Shown here piece after piece: positions 31,308 through 35,727 of a stretch of DNA of 36,987 nt. Under the pieces are notes generated by a model. The model searched no databases and was not told the origin of the DNA. It saw nothing but the letters and a program-made list of their open reading frames with translations. The stretch covers positions 1 through 36,987 of IMG/VR virus record IMGVR_UViG_3300008261_000641. The stretch is one strand, 5' to 3'. Position numbers and translations under genes: made by a program. The DNA comes from a virus. Each line of letters begins with the position of its first letter. Within the stretch, counting starts at the first letter, position 1.

Positions 31308-31331
31308 GGGCGGGGGGTAGCACCCCCGCCC
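31308..31331 (+). terminator. First hairpin of tandem terminator
   Basis: GGGCGGGGG (31,308-31,316) pairs with CCCCCGCCC (31,323-31,331), a perfect 9-bp stem starting seven bases after the stop codon. It is followed at once by a second hairpin with a U-tract. Confidence 0.65.
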
Positions 31332-31334
31332 TAG

Positions 31335-31370
31335 CACCCCTCGCCCCTAGCGGGCGGGGGGTGTTTTTTT
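31335..31370 (+). terminator. Strong intrinsic terminator
   Basis: CACCCCTCGCCC (31,335-31,346) pairs with GGGCGGGGGGTG (31,352-31,363), with one wobble and a five-base loop, and is followed directly by seven T residues (31,364-31,370). It ends transcription of the 264-residue gene. Confidence 0.92.
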
Positions 31371-31534
31371 GTACCCGCTACACGCACGCCCTACCCGTAC
31401 ACCCCGCAACGCGCCACGCTACGCCCCGCAACGGGTCGCACCCCTACAATCCCGCACCCCGCCCGATATCGCCCCGCTACGGGTCGCGTACGCGGTCGCC
31501 CTACTCCCGCCGCCACAATCCGCGCGGGTCGTAG
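31371..31534. other. GC-rich spacer without a gene
   Basis: These 164 bases lie between the terminator and the first repeat element. The sequence is C/CpG-rich (blocks such as CCCGCAACG and GGGTCGC) without a supported ORF or clear structure. Frames that cross it read into the downstream repeat and have no ribosome site. Confidence 0.5.
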
Positions 31535-31590
31535 TGTGTAATGGTCGCGGTTGGGACATAGCCCGTAATGGTTGGTGTATAGAGTGGAGG
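31535..31590 (+). promoter_or_regulatory. Repeat elements B1 (31,535-31,557) and A1 (31,562-31,590)
   Basis: B1 is GTAATGGTNGCGGTTGGG-type and A1 is CCGTAATGGTTGGTGTATA followed by GAGTGGAGG. The GTAATG cores are 27 bases apart. A1 is followed by a hairpin GGGGCGGA-CAA-TCCGCCCC (31,589-31,607), then GATAGTGTAAGGGG and the start of the 62-residue membrane protein. Confidence 0.8.
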
Positions 31591-31631
31591 GGCGGACAAT
31601 CCGCCCCCCGATAGTGTAAGGGGTGAACGAT

Positions 31632-31820
31632 ATGGAAACGACGGATAAGGTGCTCATCATTGGCGGAGTCGTCGCAGGGGCGGTGCTCGGTCAGCACTTC
31701 GCGGATATTGTCGGCGGCATCGTCGGCGGGTTCGCAGGGCTAGGGGTGGTGTGCGTAGTCTACGCAATCGCGGACGAAGTGAATATGCGACTCCGCGAAC
31801 ACTACACACGCAAGGCGTAA
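31632..31820 (+). CDS. Small membrane protein, Gly-rich hydrophobic
   Basis: This 62-residue protein starts at ATG 31,632, with AAGGGG eight bases upstream; a GTG three codons earlier is too close to that site. VLIIGGVVAGAVLGQHFADIVGGIVGGFAGLGVVCVVYAIADEV forms two Gly-zipper-like hydrophobic segments, followed by a basic tail (MRLREHYTRKA). It could be a small holin, superinfection-exclusion or membrane-modifying protein. It belongs to an isolated cassette with A1 upstream and a hairpin downstream. Confidence 0.75.
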   Translation: METTDKVLIIGGVVAGAVLGQHFADIVGGIVGGFAGLGVVCVVYAIADEVNMRLREHYTRKA

Positions 31821-31828
31821 GGGTAGAC

Positions 31829-31865
31829 GGCACGGGTAGGGGGTAGCGTTCCCCCCTCCCGTGCC
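31829..31865 (+). terminator. Hairpin after small membrane protein gene
   Basis: GGCACGGGTAGGGGG pairs with CCCCCCTCCCGTGCC (one bulge), giving a 14-bp stem eight bases after the stop. There is no T-run. This is typical of the GC-rich gene-end hairpins of this arm. Confidence 0.6.
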
Positions 31866-31880
31866 GCTACGCATTGGATA

Positions 31881-31936
31881 TGTGTAATGGTAGCGGTTGG
31901 GACATAGCCCGTAATGATTCGTGTATATATTGGAGG
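31881..31936 (+). promoter_or_regulatory. Repeat elements B2 (31,881-31,903) and A2 (31,908-31,936)
   Basis: The GTAATG cores are at 31,884 and 31,911 (27 bases apart). A2 reads CCCGTAATGATTCGTGTATA then TATTGGAGG (one G-to-C change in the core). It is followed by a GGGG...ATCCATCCCC leader and CTAGTGTAGAGGTG before the next ATG. Confidence 0.8.
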
Positions 31937-31973
31937 GGTGGGGTATCCATCCCCCTAGTGTAGAGGTGCTACG

Positions 31974-32315
31974 ATGGGACTACTCGCAACGATCCGCCGC
32001 AACGGGGGGGCTACGCTCAATGCGGATACCCTAACCGACGCGGCACTATCCGACGGCTACGCGGTCGGCGTGGCAACGGGTACGGCACTCATCCTCCCCG
32101 ATGATGCCGATGATACGACCCTCGGGGTCGCACTCCGACTCATCGCGGGGGCGTATGATTGTTCGTTCGTCGGGGCGTGGGTCGCCGATGACGGGGTACA
32201 CCTAGACCCCGTGGAGGTCGCCCCTACCCTCGCCGATGCGATGGTGGCGGGTCGCCGCTACCAGCAGCGGGCGGTGTACGACCTAGCCCGCGGCGAAGAG
32301 GTCGCGGTCGCCTAG
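31974..32315 (+). CDS. Conserved actinophage-type hypothetical protein
   Basis: This 113-residue protein has GAGGTG five bases before ATG. It reads MGLLATIRRNGGATLNADT...SDGYAVGVATGTALIL, ending in CSFVGAWVADDGVHLDPVEVAPTLADAMVAGRRYQQRAVYDLARGEEV. The pattern GG.T......GY.VG....YVG.W...G..Y.DPVEV....A...GR.R.Q.A..DL..G.E is, from memory, a common small early protein of actinobacteriophages without known function. Codons are GC-rich as in the 264-residue gene. It is a single-gene cassette with A2 upstream. Confidence 0.8.
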   Translation: MGLLATIRRNGGATLNADTLTDAALSDGYAVGVATGTALILPDDADDTTLGVALRLIAGAYDCSFVGAWVADDGVHLDPVEVAPTLADAMVAGRRYQQRAVYDLARGEEVAVA

Positions 32316-32355
32316 CGGGGCGGGGCGGGGGCGGGATGCCCTCGCCCCATCCCCT

Positions 32356-32416
32356 ACCATTACACATATGGTTCCGTATTCCCGCGCGCTTTTTCATAGA
32401 CGATATGTGTAATGGT
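32356..32416. repeat. 14-bp inverted repeat around a 33-base loop (B-prime / B3)
   Basis: ACCATTACACATAT (32,356-32,369) is the exact reverse complement of ATATGTGTAATGGT (32,403-32,416), which is the start of element B3. The loop contains CCCGCGCGC and CTTTTTC. This may be a terminator-like stem for the preceding gene or a pair of oppositely oriented protein sites. Confidence 0.8.
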
Positions 32417-32461
32417 TCAGGTTGGGACGATATCCGTAATGGTTGGTGTATATATTGGAGG
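32406..32461 (+). promoter_or_regulatory. Repeat elements B3 (32,406-32,428) and A3 (32,433-32,461)
   Basis: The GTAATG cores are at 32,409 and 32,436 (27 bases apart). A3 ends TATATATTGGAGG and leads into GGGCGGAGAATCCATCCCC and GATAGTGCGAGGTG before the next start. Confidence 0.8.
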
Positions 32462-32497
32462 GGGCGGAGAATCCATCCCCGATAGTGCGAGGTGTAT

Positions 32498-32725
32498 ATG
32501 GTTCGGTTGATGGTTCAGGTGTTCGCGGAAACAACATACGAACGGGCGTTCTATCAGGTGGAGTTGGCGGCACGCACCGAGAAGGGTGTATTCCGCGAGG
32601 GTAAGAAACTCGCCGCCGCCCTAGCCGCAACATTGGAGGGGCGTACCATTACCAGCGGGGTGATGCTAACGGAAAACGCGCAACGGGCGGCGTACGGGTC
32701 GGTGATCCAAAGCAACTACCGATAG
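32498..32725 (+). CDS. Small right-arm protein, unknown
   Basis: This 75-residue protein starts at ATG 32,498, with GAGG five bases upstream; a GTG six bases earlier overlaps the ribosome site. The sequence VRLMVQVFAETTYERAFYQVELAARTEKGVFREGKKLAAALAATLEGRTITSGVMLTENAQRAAYGSVI suggests an alpha/beta fold with a helical middle. There is no recognisable domain. It is a cassette gene with A3 upstream and a GGGCGGG...CCCGCCC hairpin (about 32,737-32,760) downstream. Confidence 0.75.
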   Translation: MVRLMVQVFAETTYERAFYQVELAARTEKGVFREGKKLAAALAATLEGRTITSGVMLTENAQRAAYGSVIQSNYR

Positions 32726-32767
32726 GCGGTAGCGGGGGGCGGGGGGAAACTCCCGCCCTAACCGCGC

Positions 32768-32837
32768 GCATTACACATATCGGGTCTTCCATTACGGGCT
32801 TCGTGGTTGTCCGATCCCGCGGGAATATGTGTAATGC
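32768..32837. repeat. 13-bp inverted repeat of B element with an inverted A core in its loop
   Basis: GCATTACACATAT (32,768-32,780) is the exact reverse complement of ATATGTGTAATGC (32,825-32,837, part of B4). Inside the loop CCATTACGGGCT (about 32,790-32,801) is the reverse complement of the element-A start AGCCCGTAATGG. Both element types are therefore present in inverted form just upstream of the direct B4-A4 pair. Confidence 0.8.
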
Positions 32838-32883
32838 TGGCGGTTGGGACGAACTCCGTAATGGTTGGTGTATATAGTGGAGG
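32828..32883 (+). promoter_or_regulatory. Repeat elements B4 (32,828-32,850) and A4 (32,855-32,883)
   Basis: The GTAATG cores are at 32,831 and 32,858 (27 bases apart). The leader is GGGCAGGGAGAATCCCCGCC, then CCTAGTGTTGGAGGTGTTT before ATG 32,921. Confidence 0.82.
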
Positions 32884-32920
32884 GCAGGGAGAATCCCCGC
32901 CCCTAGTGTTGGAGGTGTTT

Positions 32921-33226
32921 ATGCCTAGCAGGGTCGCTAATAAATCGGCGGAGTTTCATATTCGCAACGGCATCCCGTTCGTAGGGTCTAACTTCTACGG
33001 GGTCAAGGGGTCAATGTTGTTCGGGTCGGATCGTTGGTATCTGGCAGGGGCAGCGTTGGAACGATGGTCAAAGGATCAAGACGCGGGGCGGATCGTGTAC
33101 TCGGTCTGGTCGTACGCAACCCCGATTGCGTGGCTGGTTGAGGGCGAGGGTTGGATCATCCCGCCCGTCAAGTACTCAATGAGCACGGGTCGGCATCAAG
33201 GGTATGTGCGCCGCGCGGTAGCGTAG
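32921..33226 (+). CDS. Conserved phage hypothetical protein (VWSYATPIAW family)
   Basis: This 101-residue protein starts at ATG 32,921, with GGAGG five bases upstream; frames extending further upstream only translate the repeat element. It contains GRIVYSVWSYATPIAWLVEGEGWIIPPVKYSMSTGRHQGYVRRA, which from memory matches a very common small phage protein (VY.VYSY.TPIA......W.VP...YS.TTSRHQ) of unknown function found in actinophages. It is followed by a stem GGGGAGGGGGC/GCCCTCTCCCC. Confidence 0.82.
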   Translation: MPSRVANKSAEFHIRNGIPFVGSNFYGVKGSMLFGSDRWYLAGAALERWSKDQDAGRIVYSVWSYATPIAWLVEGEGWIIPPVKYSMSTGRHQGYVRRAVA

Positions 33227-33233
33227 GCGGCAA

Positions 33234-33260
33234 GGGGAGGGGGCAGGTCGCCCTCTCCCC
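33234..33260 (+). terminator. GC-rich hairpin after 101-residue gene
   Basis: GGGGAGGGGGC (33,234-33,244) pairs with GCCCTCTCCCC (33,250-33,260), an 11-bp stem with one wobble, eight bases after the stop. TACTACC follows and there is no T-run. Confidence 0.6.
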
Positions 33261-33270
33261 TACTACCATA

Positions 33271-33350
33271 TGTGTAATGATTGCGGTTGGGCTAATATGT
33301 GTAATGGTAGCGGTTGCGCCGAAGTCCGTAATGCTTGGTGTATATAGTGG
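33271..33350 (+). promoter_or_regulatory. Repeat elements B5a, B5b and A5 in 27-bp register
   Basis: GTAATG cores occur at 33,274, 33,301 and 33,328, exactly 27 bases apart each. A5 has CTTGGTGTATA and ends AGTGGAAGA, so it lacks the GGAGG ribosome site and no gene follows it. Confidence 0.78.
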
Positions 33351-33378
33351 AAGACAAGCAACGATGCTCAATACGAAG

Positions 33379-33407
33379 TCCGTAATGGATGGTGTATAGA
33401 GTGGAGG
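33379..33407 (+). promoter_or_regulatory. Repeat element A6
   Basis: TCCGTAATGGATGGTGTATA then GAGTGGAGG. Its core is 54 bases (2 x 27) after A5. It is followed by a GAATCC leader but no clear gene. Confidence 0.75.
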
Positions 33408-33602
33408 GGCAGACCGAATCCTAGGATCGGTACGACTTCCAATGGTGAGGCTCTTGGACGAGCGAGCAGTTATGCCGCAGCCATAAATGCGGGTATAAGA
33501 GGGGCAAAGGGCGATGACCGCTAAACCAATGTATCGGAGGAGCGGTAGGGCGCGAGGAGGGCAACCCCCGACGGGGGGCAAACCCGAATCACCCGAACAA
33601 GA

Positions 33603-33628
33603 GGGGGCTACCCGACGGGGTAGTCCCC
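33603..33628 (+). terminator. Intrinsic-terminator-like hairpin
   Basis: GGGGGCTACCC (33,603-33,613) pairs with GGGTAGTCCCC (33,618-33,628), one wobble, four-base loop, followed by TTCTTGCTT. Confidence 0.65.
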
Positions 33629-33681
33629 TTCTTGCTTACCCTCTACCATTACACACATCCAAATCCATCCGATTCCCTATA

Positions 33682-33736
33682 TGTGTAATGCTACGGGTTG
33701 CGCCGAACTCCGTAATGATTGGTGTATATATTGAGG
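33682..33736 (+). promoter_or_regulatory. Repeat elements B7 (33,682-33,704) and A7 (33,709-33,736)
   Basis: The GTAATG cores are at 33,685 and 33,712 (27 bases apart). An inverted CATTACAC copy lies upstream at 33,647-33,654. A7 ends TATATATTGAGG. Confidence 0.78.
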
Positions 33737-33761
33737 GGCGACCCCAACAAGGGGCAGAGAG

Positions 33762-33827
33762 ATGGGTGAGGTGAAATCGGAAACTCACTCCCGCCGCAGG
33801 AGGGTGAAACTGCCGTCCCTCAGATAG
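33762..33827 (+). CDS. Possible 21-residue Arg/Lys-rich microprotein
   Basis: ATG 33,762 follows AGGGGCAGAGAG after element A7 and the frame (MGEVKSETHSRRRRVKLPSL plus one Arg) ends with a TAG that directly abuts element A8. Other certain genes of this arm end in the same way. The peptide is very basic (RRRR). Evidence is limited to layout, ribosome-like purines and the stop position. Confidence 0.4.
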   Translation: MGEVKSETHSRRRRVKLPSLR

Positions 33828-33857
33828 CCCGTAATGGGTGGTGTATATAGTGGGAGG
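33828..33857 (+). promoter_or_regulatory. Repeat element A8
   Basis: CCCGTAATGGGTGGTGTATA then TAGTGGGAGG. It supplies the Shine-Dalgarno seven bases before ATG 33,865. Confidence 0.82.
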
Positions 33858-33864
33858 TGTACCA

Positions 33865-34053
33865 ATGGCAGTAGGCGTGAACTTGACGGACTTGATCCGC
33901 TACGAGAACGGGGAGATGACCGAGGAGGAGGTTGTGAACTTCTTCCAAGACCTCTACGATTCTGGGGTGTGGCATCAACTACAAGGGCATTACCAGCGCA
34001 CGATGAACGATCTCGTTCAGGCGGGACTGGTGTCGGTGTTCGGGAGCAACTAA
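33865..34053 (+). CDS. Small conserved phage protein (NLTDLIRYE...LQGHYQRT family)
   Basis: This 62-residue protein starts at ATG 33,865, with GGGAGG seven bases upstream. GVNLTDLIRYENGEMTEEEVVNFFQDLYDSGVWHQLQGHYQRTMNDLVQAGLVSVFG is, from memory, the signature of a very common small phage protein (LTDLI.YE.GEL.EEE...LFQ.LVDTG..W.LQGHYGR.A..LI..G; I believe DUF7417-like). It has an all-helical prediction and unknown function. Two hairpins follow. Confidence 0.85.
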   Translation: MAVGVNLTDLIRYENGEMTEEEVVNFFQDLYDSGVWHQLQGHYQRTMNDLVQAGLVSVFGSN

Positions 34054-34084
34054 TACAAGGGGGGCGCACTACCCCCCGACCTCT

Positions 34085-34117
34085 GGGACGGCAGGGACGC
34101 ACCCCCCCTGCCGTCCC
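34085..34117 (+). terminator. Perfect 12-bp hairpin after 62-residue gene
   Basis: GGGACGGCAGGG (34,085-34,096) pairs with CCCTGCCGTCCC (34,106-34,117), nine-base loop, followed by TTCTACC. A smaller GGGGGG/CCCCCC stem precedes it. Confidence 0.65.
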
Positions 34118-34368
34118 TTCTACCATATCCATATGTGTAATGCTTGCGGTTGGGCTGGCAGGGCTGGCAAATGTGTAATGGTTGGGGTTGGGCTGGCAGA
34201 ACTGGGCAGGATTGTGGGGAAATGGTAAAGAAAACCTAACCAAACCATAATCATTACACACATAATCGCGCGACGGGAATAGCCTAGATTTAGTGTGTAA
34301 TGGAAAAGGTTCAGACAAAGAGCAAGTTCGTAATGGTCTGGGTTGATTCGTGCTCAGAAGGGTATATA
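34118..34368. promoter_or_regulatory. 251-base non-coding region with clustered B-type repeats
   Basis: There are GTAATG cores at 34,137, 34,175, 34,297 and 34,330, three with TGTG in front and GGTTGGG-type tails, plus a 10-bp inverted copy CATTACACAC (34,252-34,261) facing GTGTGTAATG (34,293-34,302). A relatively AT-rich stretch (TGGTAAAGAAAACCTAACCAAACC) lies between them. No supported ORF is present. It could be a replication origin with iterons or a complex control region for the following array. Confidence 0.5.
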
Positions 34369-34397
34369 TCCGTAATGATTGGTGTATAGAGTGGAGG
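34369..34397 (+). promoter_or_regulatory. Repeat element A9
   Basis: TCCGTAATGATTGGTGTATA then GAGTGGAGG, followed by GTGAGCATCCCCTAGTG, a shortened form of the leader. Confidence 0.82.
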
Positions 34398-34415
34398 GTG
34401 AGCATCCCCTAGTGG

Positions 34416-34481
34416 ATGAGTCTACCCCCCTATGTGATCGCCATATTTATGGGGTATTTCGGCGCGATTTATAGCCCGTAA
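34416..34481 (+). CDS. Possible 21-residue hydrophobic microprotein
   Basis: ATG 34,416 opens MSLPPYVIAIFMGYFGAIYS plus Pro, a single membrane-spanning peptide. Its TAA stop is formed by the first bases of element A10 (CCGTAA). There is no ribosome site at optimal distance (GGAGG of A9 is ~18 bases upstream), so support comes from the A9/A10 bracketing and the membrane-like sequence only. Confidence 0.35.
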   Translation: MSLPPYVIAIFMGYFGAIYSP

Positions 34482-34502
34482 TGATTGGTGTATAGGGTGA
34501 GG
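34475..34502 (+). promoter_or_regulatory. Repeat element A10
   Basis: CCCGTAATGATTGGTGTATA then GGGTGAGG. It is followed by only ~30 bases with GAATCC before A11, and no gene fits between. Confidence 0.8.
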
Positions 34503-34533
34503 GGTTCGGTGTGAATCCCGACCGACGAGGTAG

Positions 34534-34563
34534 TCGGTAATGGTGGGTGTATATAGTGGGAGG
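34534..34563 (+). promoter_or_regulatory. Repeat element A11
   Basis: TCGGTAATGGTGGGTGTATA then TAGTGGGAGG. It provides the ribosome site five bases before ATG 34,569. Confidence 0.8.
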
Positions 34564-34568
34564 TGTGT

Positions 34569-34940
34569 ATGGCGTACTACAAGGGCAATACGAGTCTACC
34601 AGAGCATTGGGGAGTGATCCGCACGACCCTTCACGATGGGACTGAGCGTGTGAGTAAGCGGTGGATGGCGTACGAGGGTGCGGATACCCTTGACGACTTC
34701 CGCCAAGCGTGGAAGCGCACCCGTGTGTGGAAGTGCGGGATTGCTCATCAGGATGCGTATCGGATTGAGCCGACCCCGTGCGCGGTGTGCGGCGTGCTCA
34801 TCACGCAGGACTGCGACCCGAACGACCGCCCCTTCGTGGAGTGGAAGCGCGGGTGGGCGGATCTACGGGTCAAGCATTACAAGTGCGCGTGGGGTCAGAC
34901 TCTCAACGCGGTGGTGAACCTGAGTCGGGAACTAGCATAG
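34569..34940 (+). CDS. 123-residue protein with a Cys pair, unknown
   Basis: It starts at ATG 34,569 after GGGAGGTGTGT. The sequence AYYKGNTSLPEHWGVIRTTLHDGTERVSKRWMAYEGADTLDDFRQAWKRTRVWKCGIAHQDAYRIEPTPCAVCGVLITQDCDP...WKRGWADLRVKHYKCAWG contains a CAVC and several further Cys/His that may bind zinc, with Trp-rich basic segments. The family is not recognised. Its TAG is followed immediately by element A12, the start of the compact part of the array. Confidence 0.75.
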   Translation: MAYYKGNTSLPEHWGVIRTTLHDGTERVSKRWMAYEGADTLDDFRQAWKRTRVWKCGIAHQDAYRIEPTPCAVCGVLITQDCDPNDRPFVEWKRGWADLRVKHYKCAWGQTLNAVVNLSRELA

Positions 34941-34969
34941 TCCGTAATGGTTGGTGTATAGAGTAGGAG
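34941..34969 (+). promoter_or_regulatory. Repeat element A12
   Basis: TCCGTAATGGTTGGTGTATA then GAGTAGGAG directly after a TAG stop. A CCCCCTAATGGGGG hairpin and a second GGAGG follow before ATG 35,000. Confidence 0.82.
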
Positions 34970-34999
34970 CACCCCCTAATGGGGGAGATGGAGGTGGGT

Positions 35000-35236
35000 A
35001 TGTCTGAGCAGGAGTTTATCAACATCACGCCTAGCAGCGACGGCTACGCAATGATGGCGGCGGTGTTCGCTGAGGATATTCTGGGCAATATCCGCAAGAG
35101 TGATCGGGAGCGTATGACCGCACTCTTGGGATCGGTTATCAACATTTCGGCGCACTTGGGCAACAAAGCGGCGCAGGACGACGCGGACGCGATCAAAGCG
35201 TACGAGTGGCTCGTGGAGCGGTTCCCCGCGAAGTAA
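35000..35236 (+). CDS. 78-residue helical protein, unknown
   Basis: ATG 35,000 is preferred (GGAGGTGGGT just upstream); ATG 34,979 would add seven residues and uses the GGAG of A12. The sequence MSEQEFINITPSSDGYAMMA continues with AVFAEDILGNIRKSDRERMTALLGSVINISAHLGNKAAQDDADAIKAYEWLVERF. It is a mostly helical, acidic-to-neutral protein without recognised motifs. Its TAA lies directly before A13. Confidence 0.75.
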   Translation: MSEQEFINITPSSDGYAMMAAVFAEDILGNIRKSDRERMTALLGSVINISAHLGNKAAQDDADAIKAYEWLVERFPAK

Positions 35237-35237
35237 G

Positions 35238-35267
35238 CCCGTAATGGTTGGTGTATAGGGTAGGAGG
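35238..35267 (+). promoter_or_regulatory. Repeat element A13
   Basis: CCCGTAATGGTTGGTGTATA then GGGTAGGAGG, six bases before ATG 35,274 and one base after the previous stop. Confidence 0.83.
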
Positions 35268-35273
35268 TGGGTT

Positions 35274-35495
35274 ATGAAGATCGGTAGCGCAGAGCGATAT
35301 GGCGAGCATTACAAGGTGGTTCGGATGTTCTTTGAGGATCGTCCGCGCGAGGTGGTCGCGAAGTATATGACCCTTGCGGAAGCGCAGGAGTGGTGTCGCG
35401 ACCCCGAAACGAGCAGCAGCACCGCGACGAGCGCGGAAGCGGTTGCCCGTACGGAGAAGTACGGCGCGTGGTTTGACGGCTACGAGGAAGCCTAA
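35274..35495 (+). CDS. Conserved actinophage small protein (WFDGYEE family)
   Basis: This 73-residue protein contains KVVRMFFEDRPREVVAKYMTLAEAQEWCRDPETSSSTATSAEAVARTEKYGAWFDGYEEA. The run from TLAEAQ..C.DPETSS.TAT to G.WFDGYEE is, from memory, one of the commonest small proteins of actinobacteriophages, of unknown function. This is one of the better host clues in the window. GGAGG lies six bases before ATG. Confidence 0.85.
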   Translation: MKIGSAERYGEHYKVVRMFFEDRPREVVAKYMTLAEAQEWCRDPETSSSTATSAEAVARTEKYGAWFDGYEEA

Positions 35496-35506
35496 CCGAA
35501 ATCATT

Positions 35507-35522
35507 ACGCGCTTCGGCGCGT
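35507..35522 (+). terminator. UUCG-tetraloop hairpin
   Basis: ACGCGC-TTCG-GCGCGT forms a 6-bp stem with an extra-stable UUCG loop nine bases after the end of the WFDGYEE gene. No T-run follows, and a B element begins eight bases later. Confidence 0.55.
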
Positions 35523-35529
35523 GTGGAAG

Positions 35530-35593
35530 TGTGTAATGCTAGTGGTTGGGGTCAAAAGCAAAGCCCGTAATGATTGGTGTATAGAGTGGGAGG
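35530..35593 (+). promoter_or_regulatory. Repeat elements B14 (35,530-35,553) and A14 (35,564-35,593)
   Basis: The B core is at 35,533 and the A core at 35,567, 34 bases apart instead of 27. A14 is CCCGTAATGATTGGTGTATA then GAGTGGGAGG, six bases before ATG 35,600. Confidence 0.8.
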
Positions 35594-35599
35594 TGAAGT

Positions 35600-35692
35600 A
35601 TGAAGGTTCGGTGTGATGAGTGTGGTCGGGTCTTTGACCTGAACAACAACGAGCAAGCGCAGGAGTGGTACTACGGACACGATTGCGAATAG
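35600..35692 (+). CDS. 30-residue zinc-finger-like microprotein
   Basis: ATG 35,600 follows GGGAGGTGAAGT. The frame MKVRCDECGRVFDLNNNEQA then QEWYYGHDCE ends in TAG, one base before element A15. C5xxC8 and H27xC29 could bind one zinc. The motif CDECG.VFDL...EAQEWYYGHDC is, from memory, frequent in actinobacteriophages. Despite its size the ribosome site, the repeat element on both sides and the conserved motif make it convincing. Confidence 0.8.
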   Translation: MKVRCDECGRVFDLNNNEQAQEWYYGHDCE

Positions 35693-35722
35693 TCCGTAAT
35701 GGTTGGTGTATATAGTAGGAGG
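35693..35722 (+). promoter_or_regulatory. Repeat element A15
   Basis: TCCGTAATGGTTGGTGTATA then TAGTAGGAGG directly after the TAG of the 30-residue gene and five bases before ATG 35,728. Confidence 0.83.
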
Positions 35723-35727
35723 TGTGT

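Larger units (their letters stand above)
33261..33761 (+). other. Gene-poor repeat-dense region, possible non-coding RNA unit
   Basis: It contains B5a (33,271), B5b (33,298), A5 (33,325), A6 (33,379), a ~230-base segment after A6 with no convincing ORF, a terminator-type hairpin (33,603-33,628), then B7 and A7 (33,682-33,736). After A6 the leader has ACCGA-ATCCTAGGA-TCGGT (33,412-33,430) and GAATCC as in other leaders. A frame from ATG 33,514 reads through the hairpin and the next repeat and is rejected. The A6-to-terminator segment might be a structured RNA. Confidence 0.45.

Noticed and set aside
31369-31614. Plus-strand 81-codon frame between terminator and first cassette
   Set aside because: It begins at the terminator, has no ribosome site, and its C-terminal part is just the translated B-A elements.
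32807-32920. N-terminal extension of the 101-residue gene
   Set aside because: The upstream part of the open frame translates elements B4 and A4. The GGAGG-supported ATG at 32,921 is the natural start.
33408-33520. tRNA gene after element A6
   Set aside because: The ACCGA...TCGGT stem is suggestive, but no acceptor stem, anticodon loop or GTTCGA T-loop could be assembled.
33514-33774. Plus-strand 86-codon frame after element A6
   Set aside because: It crosses a terminator-like hairpin and the whole B7-A7 pair, and its sequence is Arg/Gly/Pro-rich low complexity.
33785-34405. Minus-strand 206-codon frame
   Set aside because: It translates the repeat elements in reverse (peptides like SIHQSLRIYT recur) and overlaps the convincing 62-residue plus-strand gene.
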